Notes: generated by a model not told the origin, from the letters alone. A DNA stretch of 64,000 nucleotides from Kitasatospora sp. MAA19 (GCF_029894125.1 NZ_JARXYZ010000004.1:372001-436000); one strand, 5' to 3'; positions 17,843-26,614 are shown, numbered from the stretch's first letter. A program made the numbers and translations.

Positions 17843-20647
17843 TCACAGTTCGTCGGGCTCATTACCCGGCAACGCCTGCTCGAACCAGACCACCTTGCCG
17901 ATGCCCTCGGCCCGGGCGCCCCAGCGCAGCGCCAGGCGGCGGACCAGTTCCAGGCCCCGGCCGCCCTCGTCGGCCTCGGCCGCGTGCCGCTCCCGGGGCG
18001 GGTCGGGCAGCGGGTCGGAGATCTCGACCAGCAGCGTCTCACCGAGCGTCAGCCGGACGCCGATGGGGGCGCTCGCGTACCGGACGGCGTTCGTGACCAG
18101 CTCGCTGACCAGCAGCTCGGCGGTGTCGGTGAGCTCCTCGATGTTCCACTCGGCGAGCGTGGAGCGGACCAGCCGGCGGGCCCGGGACACGGCGGTGGGC
18201 TCGGCCGGCAGGGTCCAGCCGGCCGTCGGGGTGCCGGCCTGGCCGTGGCCGAGCCGGGCCAGCAGCAGTGCGACGTCGTCCGGCTCGCGGCCCTGCTCCA
18301 TGGTGTCGAGCACGGCCTCGCAGGCGGCCTGGATGGAGGCGTGCGGGTCCTGCAGCACGGTGACCAGCCGGCCGAGGCCGACGTCGAGGTCCTTGTCCCG
18401 GGACTCGACCAGTCCGTCGGTGCAGAGCGCGAGCAGGCTCCCCTCGGGGATCTTCAGTTCGACGGACTCGAACGGGACGCCGCCGACGCCCAGCGGGGCG
18501 CCCGAGGGCAGGTCGAGGATCCGGCCGACGCCGCCGGGCAGCGGGCCGCCGGTCCGGGTCGGCTCCCCGTCCTCCCCGCCCGGCACCACCAGGACCGGCG
18601 GGATGTGCCCGGCCTTGGCGACGGTCAGCTTGGCCGTCCCCGGGTCGAACACCGCGTAGACGCAGGTGGCGAGCAGCGCCTCGTCCGGCCCCTGGGCCAG
18701 GTCGTCGGCCAGCTCGTGGACGTGCCGCAGCAGGACGTCCGGCGGCAGGTCGAGGGCGGCCAGCACCCGGACGGCGGTGCGCAGCCGTCCCATGGTGGCG
18801 GCGGCCCGCAGACCGTGGCCCATCACGTCGCCGACCACCAGCGCGGTGCGGTCGCCGGGCAGTGGGATGACGTCGAACCAGTCGCCGCCGACCTCGGTGC
18901 CGCTGCTGCCGGGCACGTACCGGTAGGCGACCTCGACGCCGGTTGGCTGCGGGACCTGCTGCGGGAGCAGGGTGCGCTGGAGGGTGAGCGCGGCGGTGCG
19001 CTCGCGGGCGTAGAGGCGGGCGTTGTCCAGCGAGCTGCCGGCCCGGTCGGCCAGCTCGACGGTGAAGGCCAGGTCGTCCCGGTCGAAGCCCTCCCGGTAG
19101 CCGGCCCGGCTGACCAGCAGCAGCCCGATCACGATGCCGCGGGCGCGCAGCGGGACGACCAGCATGGAGTGCACGCCCAGGTCGTGGGCGGCCTGCATCT
19201 TCGGGTCGCCGGAGTACGTCACGTCGTCGAGCTGGTCGGCGCCGGAGAGCAGCTCGGGGACGCCGGTGCGCAGCACCCGGCCGCAGGCGGAGTCCTCGGC
19301 GAAGGTGATCCGGGCGCCGCGGCGGAGCATCACCTCGACCTCGGGGCCGTCCTGGACGGAGGCGGTGCCGAGCTGGAGCAGCGAGGTGCGGCGGTCGTGG
19401 CCGTGCCGGGGCAGGTCGTCGCCGTGCGCGACGGCCTGCAGCAGGATCACCGCGGAGTGGTCGGTGAGCCGGGGGACGACGGAGCTGGCGAGTTCCTGGG
19501 CGATCCGGGACGCGTCGAGCAGGTCGCCGACCCGGGAGCCGAACTCGTTGAGCAGCGAGAGCCGGCGCCGGGCGTGCTCGACCTTGGCGACGGCCCGGTA
19601 GCGCTCGGTCACGTCCATCACGGTGCCGGAGATGCCGAGCACCCGGCCGGAGCGGTCGGTCATCCGGCTGTAGGAGATCGAGCGGTAGCCGGAGCGGGCG
19701 GTGACCGGGGAGGCGAGGGTGACGTCGATGACCGGCTCGCCGGTGGCCAGCACCTGGCGCTGGATGGCGGTGATCTCGTCGGCGGCCCGCTCGGGCAGGG
19801 TCTCGCCGGTGGTCCGGCCGACGTGGTCCGCCAGGGCGACACCGTTCATCTCGGCCAGGGTCTGGTTGACGGCGGTGTAGCGCAGGTCGGTGTCCATGAT
19901 AGCGATGCCCAGCGGGGACTGCTCGAACAGCGCGTCGCGGACGGCGAGGTCGCGCTCAACGGCCCGGACGGCGGCCGCCTCGGCCATGTTGACCTGCAGG
20001 AACGGGGTGCCGTCGCCGTCCACCAGGAGGGAGACCCGGGCGTCCACCGCGACCGGCACGCCGTTCCGGTCGCGCAGTTCGGCGTTGCCCGCCCAGCGGC
20101 CGTGGCGCAGGGTGTCCTGGATCGCGGCCCGGATCCGGGCGACCTGCTCCTGGTCGGGGATCAGGTCGTCGATCCGGCGGCCGACCAGCAGCTCGTTCGG
20201 CCAGCCGAGCAGTTCCTCGGCGGCCGGGCTCCAGAGCACCACCCGGCCTGCGGTGTCCAGGATCGCGATGGCGACCTTCAGCAGGTCGAGCAGGCTGCCC
20301 TCGGGCGGCGCGCCGAGGCCGTGCGCGGCGTCGGACGGCCCGCCGGGGAACGGCCGGGCCGGACGGCTGCGCAGGCCGGGCGGGGCGCCCGGGTCCGGGG
20401 CGGCCGGGGTCGGCGCCGGCGGGGCGGGCCGCGGGGCGTCGGCGGTGTCCCGGCGGCGGCCGACCGGCTGCGGGGCGGCCGAGGACTGCGGGGCGGCCGG
20501 GTGGGCGCCACGGCGCAGCCGGGCGCGCGCGGCTGCGCCGCCCGCGGCACCTGTCCGCCGTGCTCTCCCGCCGCCGTTCCCGGTACTCGACACCGACGGG
20601 GCCTCCGGCTCTGGTCGGGATCGGCGTAGCCGGCTGGGACGGCTCAC
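17843..20647 (-). CDS. Second PAS-PAS-GAF-SpoIIE phosphatase with HATPase domain
   Basis: Paralogue of the preceding gene, 934 aa, with the same domain order after an Arg/Ala/Pro-rich N-terminus of about 140 residues. PAS 1 begins near SLLDLLKVAIAILDTAGRVV and PAS 2 near ALFEQSPLGIAIMDTDLRY; a GAF domain, SpoIIE phosphatase (GGDWFDVI, VVGDVMGHG, LCTDGLVES, PDDVALLL) and HATPase (SELVTNAVRY) follow. The GTG start at 20647 lacks a strong ribosome site, so an internal start is possible. A 166-bp gap separates it from its paralogue; co-transcription is plausible. Confidence 0.92.
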   Translation of the reverse strand: MSRPSRLRRSRPEPEAPSVSSTGNGGGRARRTGAAGGAAARARLRRGAHPAAPQSSAAPQPVGRRRDTADAPRPAPPAPTPAAPDPGAPPGLRSRPARPFPGGPSDAAHGLGAPPEGSLLDLLKVAIAILDTAGRVVLWSPAAEELLGWPNELLVGRRIDDLIPDQEQVARIRAAIQDTLRHGRWAGNAELRDRNGVPVAVDARVSLLVDGDGTPFLQVNMAEAAAVRAVERDLAVRDALFEQSPLGIAIMDTDLRYTAVNQTLAEMNGVALADHVGRTTGETLPERAADEITAIQRQVLATGEPVIDVTLASPVTARSGYRSISYSRMTDRSGRVLGISGTVMDVTERYRAVAKVEHARRRLSLLNEFGSRVGDLLDASRIAQELASSVVPRLTDHSAVILLQAVAHGDDLPRHGHDRRTSLLQLGTASVQDGPEVEVMLRRGARITFAEDSACGRVLRTGVPELLSGADQLDDVTYSGDPKMQAAHDLGVHSMLVVPLRARGIVIGLLLVSRAGYREGFDRDDLAFTVELADRAGSSLDNARLYARERTAALTLQRTLLPQQVPQPTGVEVAYRYVPGSSGTEVGGDWFDVIPLPGDRTALVVGDVMGHGLRAAATMGRLRTAVRVLAALDLPPDVLLRHVHELADDLAQGPDEALLATCVYAVFDPGTAKLTVAKAGHIPPVLVVPGGEDGEPTRTGGPLPGGVGRILDLPSGAPLGVGGVPFESVELKIPEGSLLALCTDGLVESRDKDLDVGLGRLVTVLQDPHASIQAACEAVLDTMEQGREPDDVALLLARLGHGQAGTPTAGWTLPAEPTAVSRARRLVRSTLAEWNIEELTDTAELLVSELVTNAVRYASAPIGVRLTLGETLLVEISDPLPDPPRERHAAEADEGGRGLELVRRLALRWGARAEGIGKVVWFEQALPGNEPDEL

Positions 20648-20790
20648 CGATGGTGACGAATAGTGCCGAAACGCGACATACCCAGCAGGACCCAGGCTAT
20701 CCCGGCCGTCAGGTCCTCTTGTCCGATTGACCTACCCCGTACGGTGCGCGTCGCACACCGGCACGCGCGGCCCGATGCGGGCACACGGGG

Positions 20791-20844
20791 GCTTCGGGCG
20801 CTTCGGACGCTTCAGGCACTTGAGGGGCTTCAGGCGCTTCAGGC
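20791..20844. repeat. 9-bp minisatellite, six units, at the 3' end of the Nudix gene
   Basis: Six consecutive 9-mers: GCTTCGGGC, GCTTCGGAC, GCTTCAGGC, ACTTGAGGG, GCTTCAGGC, GCTTCAGGC. The last six bases overlap the stop codon and final sense codon of the adjacent gene. Read on the coding strand each unit is close to GCCTGAAGC, so several units carry in-frame TGA codons. Confidence 0.9.
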
Positions 20845-21279
20845 ACCGAGCAACCGCGCGATGTGCGGCAGGACGTCCCGGTCGTGCTCGATCCAGTCGA
20901 CGCTGTCCAGCTCGGCCGGGCCGAGCCAGCGCAGCTCGTCGTGGTCCTCCAGCGGGCGGGGGTCGCCGGCCAGCAGCTCCGCCGCCCAGAACCGCAGCTC
21001 CAGGCCCGGCCGGACGCTCCACACCCCCGGCAGCCGCTCCAGCGCCCGGGCCTGGACGCCCAGCTCCTCCAGCAGCTCCCGCTCCAGCGCCTGCGCCTCG
21101 GTCTCACCGGGCTCGGCCTTCCCGCCCGGGAACTCCCAGCGCCCCGCCACGGCCGCAGGCGCGCTGCGCCGGGCGGCGAGCACCCGGCCCCGGTGGATGA
21201 GGGCGCCGCCGACGACGATCCGGGGCTCGGCGGGGGTTTCGACGGGGGTCTCGGCGGGGGTCTCGGCGGCCTTGTCCAT
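20839..21279 (-). CDS. MutT-type Nudix hydrolase (probable 8-oxo-dGTP or related nucleotide sanitising enzyme)
   Basis: Cytoplasmic pyrophosphohydrolase of 146 aa. The Nudix box is complete at residues 53-75 (G-x5-E-x7-REL-LEE-LGV), and WEFPGGK just before it is typical of MutT-like enzymes. The N-terminus contains a short Glu-Thr-Pro repeat encoded by a 12-bp DNA repeat. The ATG start is at 21279. The gene stops inside a minisatellite, which may have altered the original C-terminus. The substrate cannot be fixed from sequence. Confidence 0.88.
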   Translation of the reverse strand: MDKAAETPAETPVETPAEPRIVVGGALIHRGRVLAARRSAPAAVAGRWEFPGGKAEPGETEAQALERELLEELGVQARALERLPGVWSVRPGLELRFWAAELLAGDPRPLEDHDELRWLGPAELDSVDWIEHDRDVLPHIARLLGA

Positions 21280-21305
21280 GGCCCGACCCTATGGCCTCCG
21301 CGACC

Positions 21306-21503
21306 CTAGGACGTCGGCGTGCCCGGCCGTCCGCCGTCGGCACCCGGGCCCTCGCCGGGGTCGGTCTCGACCCAGTACAGCTGCTTGTGGCCGCGGGCCT
21401 CGAACTCGGCCGCCAGCCGCTGCGCCTCGGCGCGCTCCAGCCCGGTGGCGACCAGGAAGCGGTTGCCGTTGTCGTCCTGCCGCATCACCCGATAGGCGCT
21501 CAT
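21306..21503 (-). CDS. Small conserved SPOR-like protein
   Basis: 65-aa soluble protein beginning MSAYRVMRQDDNGNRFLVATG and continuing with a helix (LERAEAQRLAAEFEARGHKQLYWVE). The pattern resembles small single-domain SPOR-like proteins annotated in Streptomyces; the function is unknown. A longer frame exists, but ATG 21503 begins the part with normal codon use. Confidence 0.7.
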   Translation of the reverse strand: MSAYRVMRQDDNGNRFLVATGLERAEAQRLAAEFEARGHKQLYWVETDPGEGPGADGGRPGTPTS

Positions 21504-21663
21504 GGCGGGGAGCGTATCCCCGGCCTGCGTGGGGGTCGGGCCGGGGATCCGCCCTCGCGACGCTACGCGCGGCTCGCTACCGGCAGGTACGGGCGCGGTT
21601 AACGGCGGGTAACCCGGTGCGGAGGCGGGGTGAGCCCGCCGGCGCACCGAAGCCGTCGGCGGA

Positions 21664-23019
21664 TCAGACCTGGAGGTCGGGCACCTGCTCGCCGGTGGAG
21701 AGCCCGAGCCCGCGCCGGATCTCGACGCTGAGCGGCACCGTCCTGGTCACCAGTGCCCGGGCCCGCCGGACGTCGCCCTCCAGGTCGGCGCCGGCGGCCG
21801 CGGCGTCCCACGCGGCGGCGGCCGTCTCCTGGGCCGCCGCCAGCTTGCCGATCGTCGGCTTGACCTCGGCCGGCCACACCGCCGGCTCCTTGTTCAGCGC
21901 CGCGGCCTCCGCGTGAGAGGCGGCGGCCATCCGCCGGGCCCAGTCCCGGTACTCGGACGACGCCTCGGCGAAGCCCTTGCTCGGCTGGCTCCCGTAGGTG
22001 TCGTTGAAGCCTCGCACCGCCTCCAGGTACGTCAGCTGGGCGGAGTTCAGGCTGCCCCGGTCGGTGCGGACCGTCCCCCGGTGCTCGGCGTCGCCGTCCT
22101 CGAACGCGCAGGTGACGCTCCGGTCGCCGGACCTCCAGTTGCCCCGGGTCGGGTAGAGGTAGACGTCGTCCATGCCGTCCGGGATCGCCCACTGGTCGAG
22201 GGCGTAGTCGTCGAGCACCTTGCGGCACAGCTCGGCGGCCAGCTCGCGGACCCTGGCCTCGCCCGGGTAGGACGGACCCTCGCTCGCCGGGATCCGGACG
22301 GTGCCGGCCACCTCGCCGTGGTGCGGTACCGAGCACGGCACCCGGCGGACCCAGTACAGCGTCTCGTCGCCGCCCTCGGGGTCGGTCCGGCTGCCGTTCT
22401 CGGGGGTGTTGTAGCAGTCCCCGGACTTCAGCGCGGCCCAGGCGACCGAGCCGGCCGGAGCCTTCGGGGGCAGGGCGAGCCGGCCGCTCCCGTCGGGCTC
22501 GAAGGTCGATCCGGCCAGCGCGAGGGAGAACAGCAGCGTGCCGACCACGCCGAGGACCAGGCCGGTCACGGCCATCCCGAAGCCGCGCTCCTTGCGGCGG
22601 TTGATCTGGACCAGCGCGACGATGCCGAGGACCAGGGCCACCGGCGCCGCCGCGACCAGGCCGGTCACCAGGGCGGCGACGGCGAAGCCGTTGGTGACGG
22701 TGGCGGCGGCCGGGGCGTAGAAGCCGGGCTGGAAGCCGGCCTGCACGGCGGGGGGCACCGACGCCCAGCCGCCGGCGGGCAGCGGCGGGGGCGGCGGCTG
22801 GGGCGGCGCCAGCGACGGGGTGGGCGCGGACCAGGGGTTGGCGGGTGCGGGTGCGGCGGGTGCGACGGGTGCCGTGGCCTGCTCGACTTGCTCGGCCTGG
22901 TCCGCCGGCTCGGCCTCGTGGGCCGGCTTGTGGAGATCGACCGCGGGCGACTCCGGCCCCGGCGCGGGCGGCACGGACGGCACGGACGGCACGGGCGGCG
23001 CGGACTCAGGCTTGGACAC
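21664..23019 (-). CDS. DUF4190/septum-formation-like membrane protein
   Basis: About 451 aa. The N-terminal 110 residues are Pro/Ala/Glu-rich and probably disordered. Two membrane helices with a short loop follow (VTNGFAVAALVTGLVAAAPVALVLGIVALVQINRR... in two pieces and GFGMAVTGLVLGVVGTLLFSLAL), as in DUF4190. The C-terminal extracellular part has Cys pairs (GDCYNTP, VRRVPCSVPHHGEVAGT) resembling septum-formation-family domains. Two GTG starts are possible; 23019 has GGGGGAG at 5-nt spacing and is preferred over 23025. The exact role is unknown. Confidence 0.75.
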   Translation of the reverse strand: MSKPESAPPVPSVPSVPPAPGPESPAVDLHKPAHEAEPADQAEQVEQATAPVAPAAPAPANPWSAPTPSLAPPQPPPPPLPAGGWASVPPAVQAGFQPGFYAPAAATVTNGFAVAALVTGLVAAAPVALVLGIVALVQINRRKERGFGMAVTGLVLGVVGTLLFSLALAGSTFEPDGSGRLALPPKAPAGSVAWAALKSGDCYNTPENGSRTDPEGGDETLYWVRRVPCSVPHHGEVAGTVRIPASEGPSYPGEARVRELAAELCRKVLDDYALDQWAIPDGMDDVYLYPTRGNWRSGDRSVTCAFEDGDAEHRGTVRTDRGSLNSAQLTYLEAVRGFNDTYGSQPSKGFAEASSEYRDWARRMAAASHAEAAALNKEPAVWPAEVKPTIGKLAAAQETAAAAWDAAAAGADLEGDVRRARALVTRTVPLSVEIRRGLGLSTGEQVPDLQV

Positions 23020-23213
23020 GTGCACTCCCCCGGCCCGCCGGTACGGGCATCAACTCGGCAGTTCGACTCGTCCGCTCGCCCCTCCAGCAGCGGGCCGGAC
23101 GGGCCCGAACGGACCCGGTACGAGCGGACGCGCGACTTTACCTGATCTTTCCGAACGCCCGCGCGACCGTTTCGCCCGCCCCCGCCTCGCCGCCGGTCGT
23201 CCCCGGCCCCCGG

Positions 23214-24029
23214 TCAGCCGCGTGCCAGGATCTCGCCGTGCAGCATGGAGAACCAGCCGTCCCCGGCGGCACTCCACTCCTGCCAGCCGGCCGCGATCCG
23301 CTCCAGTTCGGCCCGGTCCGCGAAGCCCCGCTCCACCGCCGCCCGGCCGATCGTGGAACCGGTGACCCGGTCCGCCCACATCCCACCCCACCAGGCGCGC
23401 TGCTCGGGCGTCGCGTACGTCCAGGTGGTGGCGGTCGCCGCGATGTCGGCGAAGCCCGCCGCCCGCGCCCAGGACAGCAGCCGCCGCCCGGCGTCCGGCT
23501 CGCCGCCGTTGGCCCGGGCGATCCGCTCGTACAGCTCCAACCAGCTGTCCAGCGAGGGCACTTCGGGGAACCAGGTCATCGACGCGTAGTCGACGTCCCG
23601 CACCGCGACCACGCCGCCCGGCGCCACCACCCGGCGCATCTCGCGCAGCGCGGCCACCGGGTCGGCCACGTGCTGCAGCACCTGATGGGCGTGCACCACG
23701 TCGAACTCGCCGTCCGCGTAGGGCAGTCCGTGGACGTCGGCGACCTCGAACACGACGTTCGACAGGCCGCGCCCGGCCACGTACGCGGCGGCCAGCTCCA
23801 GCACCTCGGCGGAGGTGTCCACGGCCACCACCCGCCCGCCCGGGCCGACCAGCTCGGCCAGGTCGGCGGTGATCGTGCCGGGCCCGCAGCCGATGTCCAA
23901 CAGCGCCTGCCCGGACCGCAGTTCGGGCAGCAGGTAGGCGGCCGAGTCGGCGGCCGTCCGGGAGCGGTGCGAGCGCAGTACGGCCTCCTGGTGGCCGTGC
24001 GTGTAGACGGCGGACTGCTGTCCGGTCAT
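23214..24029 (-). CDS. SAM-dependent methyltransferase (UbiE/class I type)
   Basis: 271-aa cytoplasmic class I methyltransferase. Motif I LLDIGCGPGT is at residues 43-52, the acidic residue of motif II is in VVAVDTS, and later motifs (DVHGLPYADGEFDVVHAHQVLQH in two parts) fit the Methyltransf_11/UbiE group. ATG 24029 follows AGGGGGATCCC. It is divergent from the RibD-like genes. The substrate is unknown. Confidence 0.87.
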   Translation of the reverse strand: MTGQQSAVYTHGHQEAVLRSHRSRTAADSAAYLLPELRSGQALLDIGCGPGTITADLAELVGPGGRVVAVDTSAEVLELAAAYVAGRGLSNVVFEVADVHGLPYADGEFDVVHAHQVLQHVADPVAALREMRRVVAPGGVVAVRDVDYASMTWFPEVPSLDSWLELYERIARANGGEPDAGRRLLSWARAAGFADIAATATTWTYATPEQRAWWGGMWADRVTGSTIGRAAVERGFADRAELERIAAGWQEWSAAGDGWFSMLHGEILARG

Positions 24030-24186
24030 GGGATCCCCCTGGGGCGTGGTCGGTTTCCGCGACGTCTTCGACGCTACCGGACGTTCCGAATGCCGAGAAG
24101 ATTCGTCTCACATGTCGACCACCTGCCGGTCGCGCCACCCCCGCCGGCCGTACCGTGGAGGCGCCCCCGACAGAACGGTCCCCGCC

Positions 24187-24873
24187 ATGCCCGGCCAGCG
24201 CCCCTTCGTCCTGCTGAGCGCCGCGATGTCCCTCGACGGCCACCTCGACGACGCCTCCCCCGACCGCCTGCTGCTCTCCAACCAGGCCGACTTCGACCGG
24301 GTCGACGCGGAGCGCGCGGCCGCCGACGCGATCCTGGTCGGCGGCAACACGCTGCGCGCCGACAACCCGCGCCTGCTGGTCAACGACCCCGCCCGCCGGG
24401 CCGCCCGACTCGCGGCCGGCCACACCGAGTACCCACTGAAGGTGACGCTCAGCGCGAGCGGCGCGCTCGACGCGAGCCTGCGCTTCTGGCACACCGGCGG
24501 CGCCAAGCTCGCCTACACCACGGACACCGGCGCGGCGGTGCTGCGACCCCGCCTGGACGGGCTGGCCGAGGTGGTCACGCTCGGCGGCGCGGTGGACCCC
24601 GGTGCGGTGCTGGACGACCTGGGCGCGCGCGGGGTGCGCCGACTGATGGTCGAGGGCGGCGGCGGCGTGCACACCCAGTTCCTGGCCCAGGGCCTGGCGG
24701 ACGAGCTCCAGCTGGTGGTCGCCCCGTTGCTGGTCGGCCAGGTCGAGGCGCCGCGGTTCGTCCGGCCCGCCGCGTTCCCGGGCGGCCCGGCCCGGCGGAT
24801 GCGCCTGCTGGAGGCACGTACGGTGGGCGACGTCGTCCTGCTCAGGTACGCCCCGAAGGAGCCCGCCCCGTGA
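24187..24873 (+). CDS. RibD C-terminal-type reductase (dihydrofolate-reductase-like fold)
   Basis: 228-aa NADPH-dependent reductase-like protein. It starts MPGQRPFVLLSAAMSLDGHL, the usual N-terminus of the RibD reductase family, and has LVGGNTLRADNP and VEGGGGVHTQF as nucleotide-binding motifs. In full RibD enzymes this domain reduces the ribosyl group of the riboflavin precursor. Here it is a stand-alone gene whose stop codon overlaps the start of a RibD-type deaminase by 4 bp. The start at 24187 is the only one consistent with the family. Confidence 0.85.
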   Translation: MPGQRPFVLLSAAMSLDGHLDDASPDRLLLSNQADFDRVDAERAAADAILVGGNTLRADNPRLLVNDPARRAARLAAGHTEYPLKVTLSASGALDASLRFWHTGGAKLAYTTDTGAAVLRPRLDGLAEVVTLGGAVDPGAVLDDLGARGVRRLMVEGGGGVHTQFLAQGLADELQLVVAPLLVGQVEAPRFVRPAAFPGGPARRMRLLEARTVGDVVLLRYAPKEPAP

Positions 24874-25316
24874 CCACCGACCTCGACCACCTGCGCCGGG
24901 CCGTCGAACTCTCCCGCCGCTGCCCGCCGTCCGGGACGGCCTTCTCGGTCGGCGCGGTGATCGTCGGCGCCGACGGCGAGGTGCTGGCGGAGGGCTACAG
25001 CCGGGAGGCCGACGCGCACGACCACGCCGAGGAGGCGGCCCTCGGCAAGCTCCCGGCCGGCGACCCGCGACTGCGCGGGGCGACCGTCTACAGCTCGCTG
25101 GAACCCTGCGGACAGCGCGCCTCGCGGCCGGTGCCGTGCGCCCGGCTGCTCATCGCGGCGGGTGTGCCACGGGTGGTGGTGGCCTGGCGCGAGCCGGACC
25201 TGTTCGTCGCCGACTGCCAGGGCACGGCCCTGCTCGCGGCGGCCGGAGTCGAGGTGGTGGAGCTGCCGGAGCTCGCCGAGGAGGCCCGCGCGGTCAACGC
25301 CCACCTGCTCGGCTGA
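24870..25316 (+). CDS. RibD N-terminal-type zinc deaminase
   Basis: 148-aa CDA-fold deaminase. Zinc site: HAE at residues 52-54 and Cys80/Cys90 in EPCGQRASRPVPC. The spacing between the two cysteines resembles riboflavin-type (RibD) deaminases. The GTG start at 24870 overlaps the previous stop as GTGA, so translation is coupled to the reductase. The two genes together contain both RibD activities, in reversed order. Confidence 0.85.
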   Translation: MTTDLDHLRRAVELSRRCPPSGTAFSVGAVIVGADGEVLAEGYSREADAHDHAEEAALGKLPAGDPRLRGATVYSSLEPCGQRASRPVPCARLLIAAGVPRVVVAWREPDLFVADCQGTALLAAAGVEVVELPELAEEARAVNAHLLG

Positions 25317-25389
25317 TCTTTTGTATCCTTATGGAACAAACGACTCAGCTCTGCGTCGTCCATTCGCCGCGCCCGCGAGGAGCCGCTCC

Positions 25390-26055
25390 ATGCCCGCCAC
25401 CCCCATCCAGCTGACCACGCGCGCCTTCCTTCTCGACATGGACGGCACCCTGGTCAACTCCGACGCCGTGGTCGAGCGCTGCTGGCACCGCTGGGCCGAG
25501 CAGCAGGGCCTCGACCCGGCCGCCGTCCTGGCCGTCGCCCACGGCCGCCAGGGCCACGCGACCATGGCCGCACTGCTGCCCGACCGCCCGGTGGAGCTCA
25601 ACCTCGCCGACAACGAGCGGATGCTCGCCACCGAGCGCGCCGACACCGACGGCGTCGTCCCCGTCCCCGGCGCCGCCGCCTTCCTCGCCACCCTGGCCGC
25701 CCTGCCGCACGCCCTGGTCACCTCCGCCGACCAGCCGCTCGCCCGGGTCCGGATGGCCGCCGCCGACCTGCCGCTGCCGCCCGTCCTGGTGACCGCCGAG
25801 TCCGTCGGCGCCAGCAAGCCCGACCCGGAGGGCTTCCTCAAGGGCGCCGCCGCCCTCGGCTTCGCCCCCGCCGACTGCCTCGCCTTCGAGGACTCCGACG
25901 CCGGGATCGCGGCCGCCCGGGCAGCCGGCATCCGCGTCATCGGCATCGGCCCCCGCGCCGCCGCCCACCACCCGGACGCCCACACCGACACCCTCGACGG
26001 TGTCACCGTGACCGCCGCCCCGGACGGCGTCATCACCGTCACCGTCCACCCGTGA
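25390..26055 (+). CDS. HAD-superfamily (subfamily IA) phosphatase
   Basis: 221 aa. HAD motif I LLDMDGTL is at residues 14-21 (nucleophile Asp16, acid/base Asp18), motif II is near ALVTSAD, motif III Lys is in SKPDPEGFLKGA, and motif IV is FEDSDAGIAAARAAG. The pattern matches sugar-phosphatase-like members such as 2-deoxyglucose-6-phosphatase or glycerol-phosphatase types. ATG 25390 follows GAGGAG. A local AT-rich stretch at 25317-25345 may hold its promoter. Confidence 0.9.
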   Translation: MPATPIQLTTRAFLLDMDGTLVNSDAVVERCWHRWAEQQGLDPAAVLAVAHGRQGHATMAALLPDRPVELNLADNERMLATERADTDGVVPVPGAAAFLATLAALPHALVTSADQPLARVRMAAADLPLPPVLVTAESVGASKPDPEGFLKGAAALGFAPADCLAFEDSDAGIAAARAAGIRVIGIGPRAAAHHPDAHTDTLDGVTVTAAPDGVITVTVHP

Positions 26056-26242
26056 CCGGGGCGGCCGCCTGGTCGCCGTCACGCTCAATGCAGGTGGCAT
26101 CGAGCAGCAACCCCCGGACACCGTCCGGCAGTTGGACGACCAGCACGTCACCCCGCTCCCCGGCCGCCAGGTACCACTCCCCCGGCTCCACCGCAACACG
26201 ACGGACCCGGCCCCGAAAGGCCAGGCCCGTCCCGCCCGGCAC
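26039..26242 (-). CDS. Small hypothetical protein overlapping the 3' end of the HAD gene
   Basis: 67-aa frame with a GTG start and a plausible globular pattern (EPGEWYLAAGERGDVLVVQLPDG). It converges with the HAD phosphatase gene and overlaps its last 17 bp. Codon bias is acceptable, but no family was recognised and no strong ribosome site is visible. It could be a remnant of an inserted element. Confidence 0.4.
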   Translation of the reverse strand: MPGGTGLAFRGRVRRVAVEPGEWYLAAGERGDVLVVQLPDGVRGLLLDATCIERDGDQAAAPVTGGR

Positions 26243-26359
26243 CGGTCACACGTTGCAGCGGAACGTCAATAGCTCTGCCCTGACCTGCGGAAACGTCGAT
26301 TCCAGCGGCCCAAGTCAGTACAGAGTCAGCACGGTGGGACGACGTTCGGCAGAGGACGA
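26243..26359. other. Non-coding flank of the toxin-antitoxin module
   Basis: GC is lower than the surroundings and no gene is visible. It includes the left direct repeat (26311-26334). Confidence 0.4.
26311..26334. repeat. Left direct repeat flanking yefM-yoeB
   Basis: CAAGTCAGTAC and AGAGTCAGCACGG: two tandem near-copies of AGTCAGCAC. The same double motif occurs in direct orientation at 26980-27002, so the toxin-antitoxin genes sit between near-identical ends. Confidence 0.6.
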
Positions 26360-26614
26360 TCAGTAGTGATAGCGGGCGGCGAGGATGATGATCTCCTCAT
26401 CCGTGACCAGGTAGACGAGGCGGTGCTCGTCATCGATCCGCCGTGACCAGGCGCCGGCCAGGTGGTACTTCAGCGGCTCGGGCTTGCCGGTCCCGGCGAA
26501 GGGATCACGGCGGGCGTCCTCGATGAGCTTGTTGATCCGGGCGAGCATCTTGCGGTCGCTCTTGAGCCAGGACGCGTAGTCCTCCCAGCCCTGATCCTCG
26601 AAGACGAGCCTCAC
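26360..26614 (-). CDS. yoeB: YoeB-family toxin (Txe/YoeB mRNA interferase)
   Basis: 84-aa ribosome-dependent endoribonuclease of the RelE/ParE fold. Family hallmarks: MRLVFEDQGWEDYASWLKSD start, the GKPEPLKYHLAGAWSRRIDDEHR core (read in two parts) and the C-terminal ARYHY, which contains the catalytic His/Tyr. The start overlaps the antitoxin stop by 4 bp (ATGA), the usual antitoxin-first arrangement. Confidence 0.93.
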   Translation of the reverse strand: MRLVFEDQGWEDYASWLKSDRKMLARINKLIEDARRDPFAGTGKPEPLKYHLAGAWSRRIDDEHRLVYLVTDEEIIILAARYHY

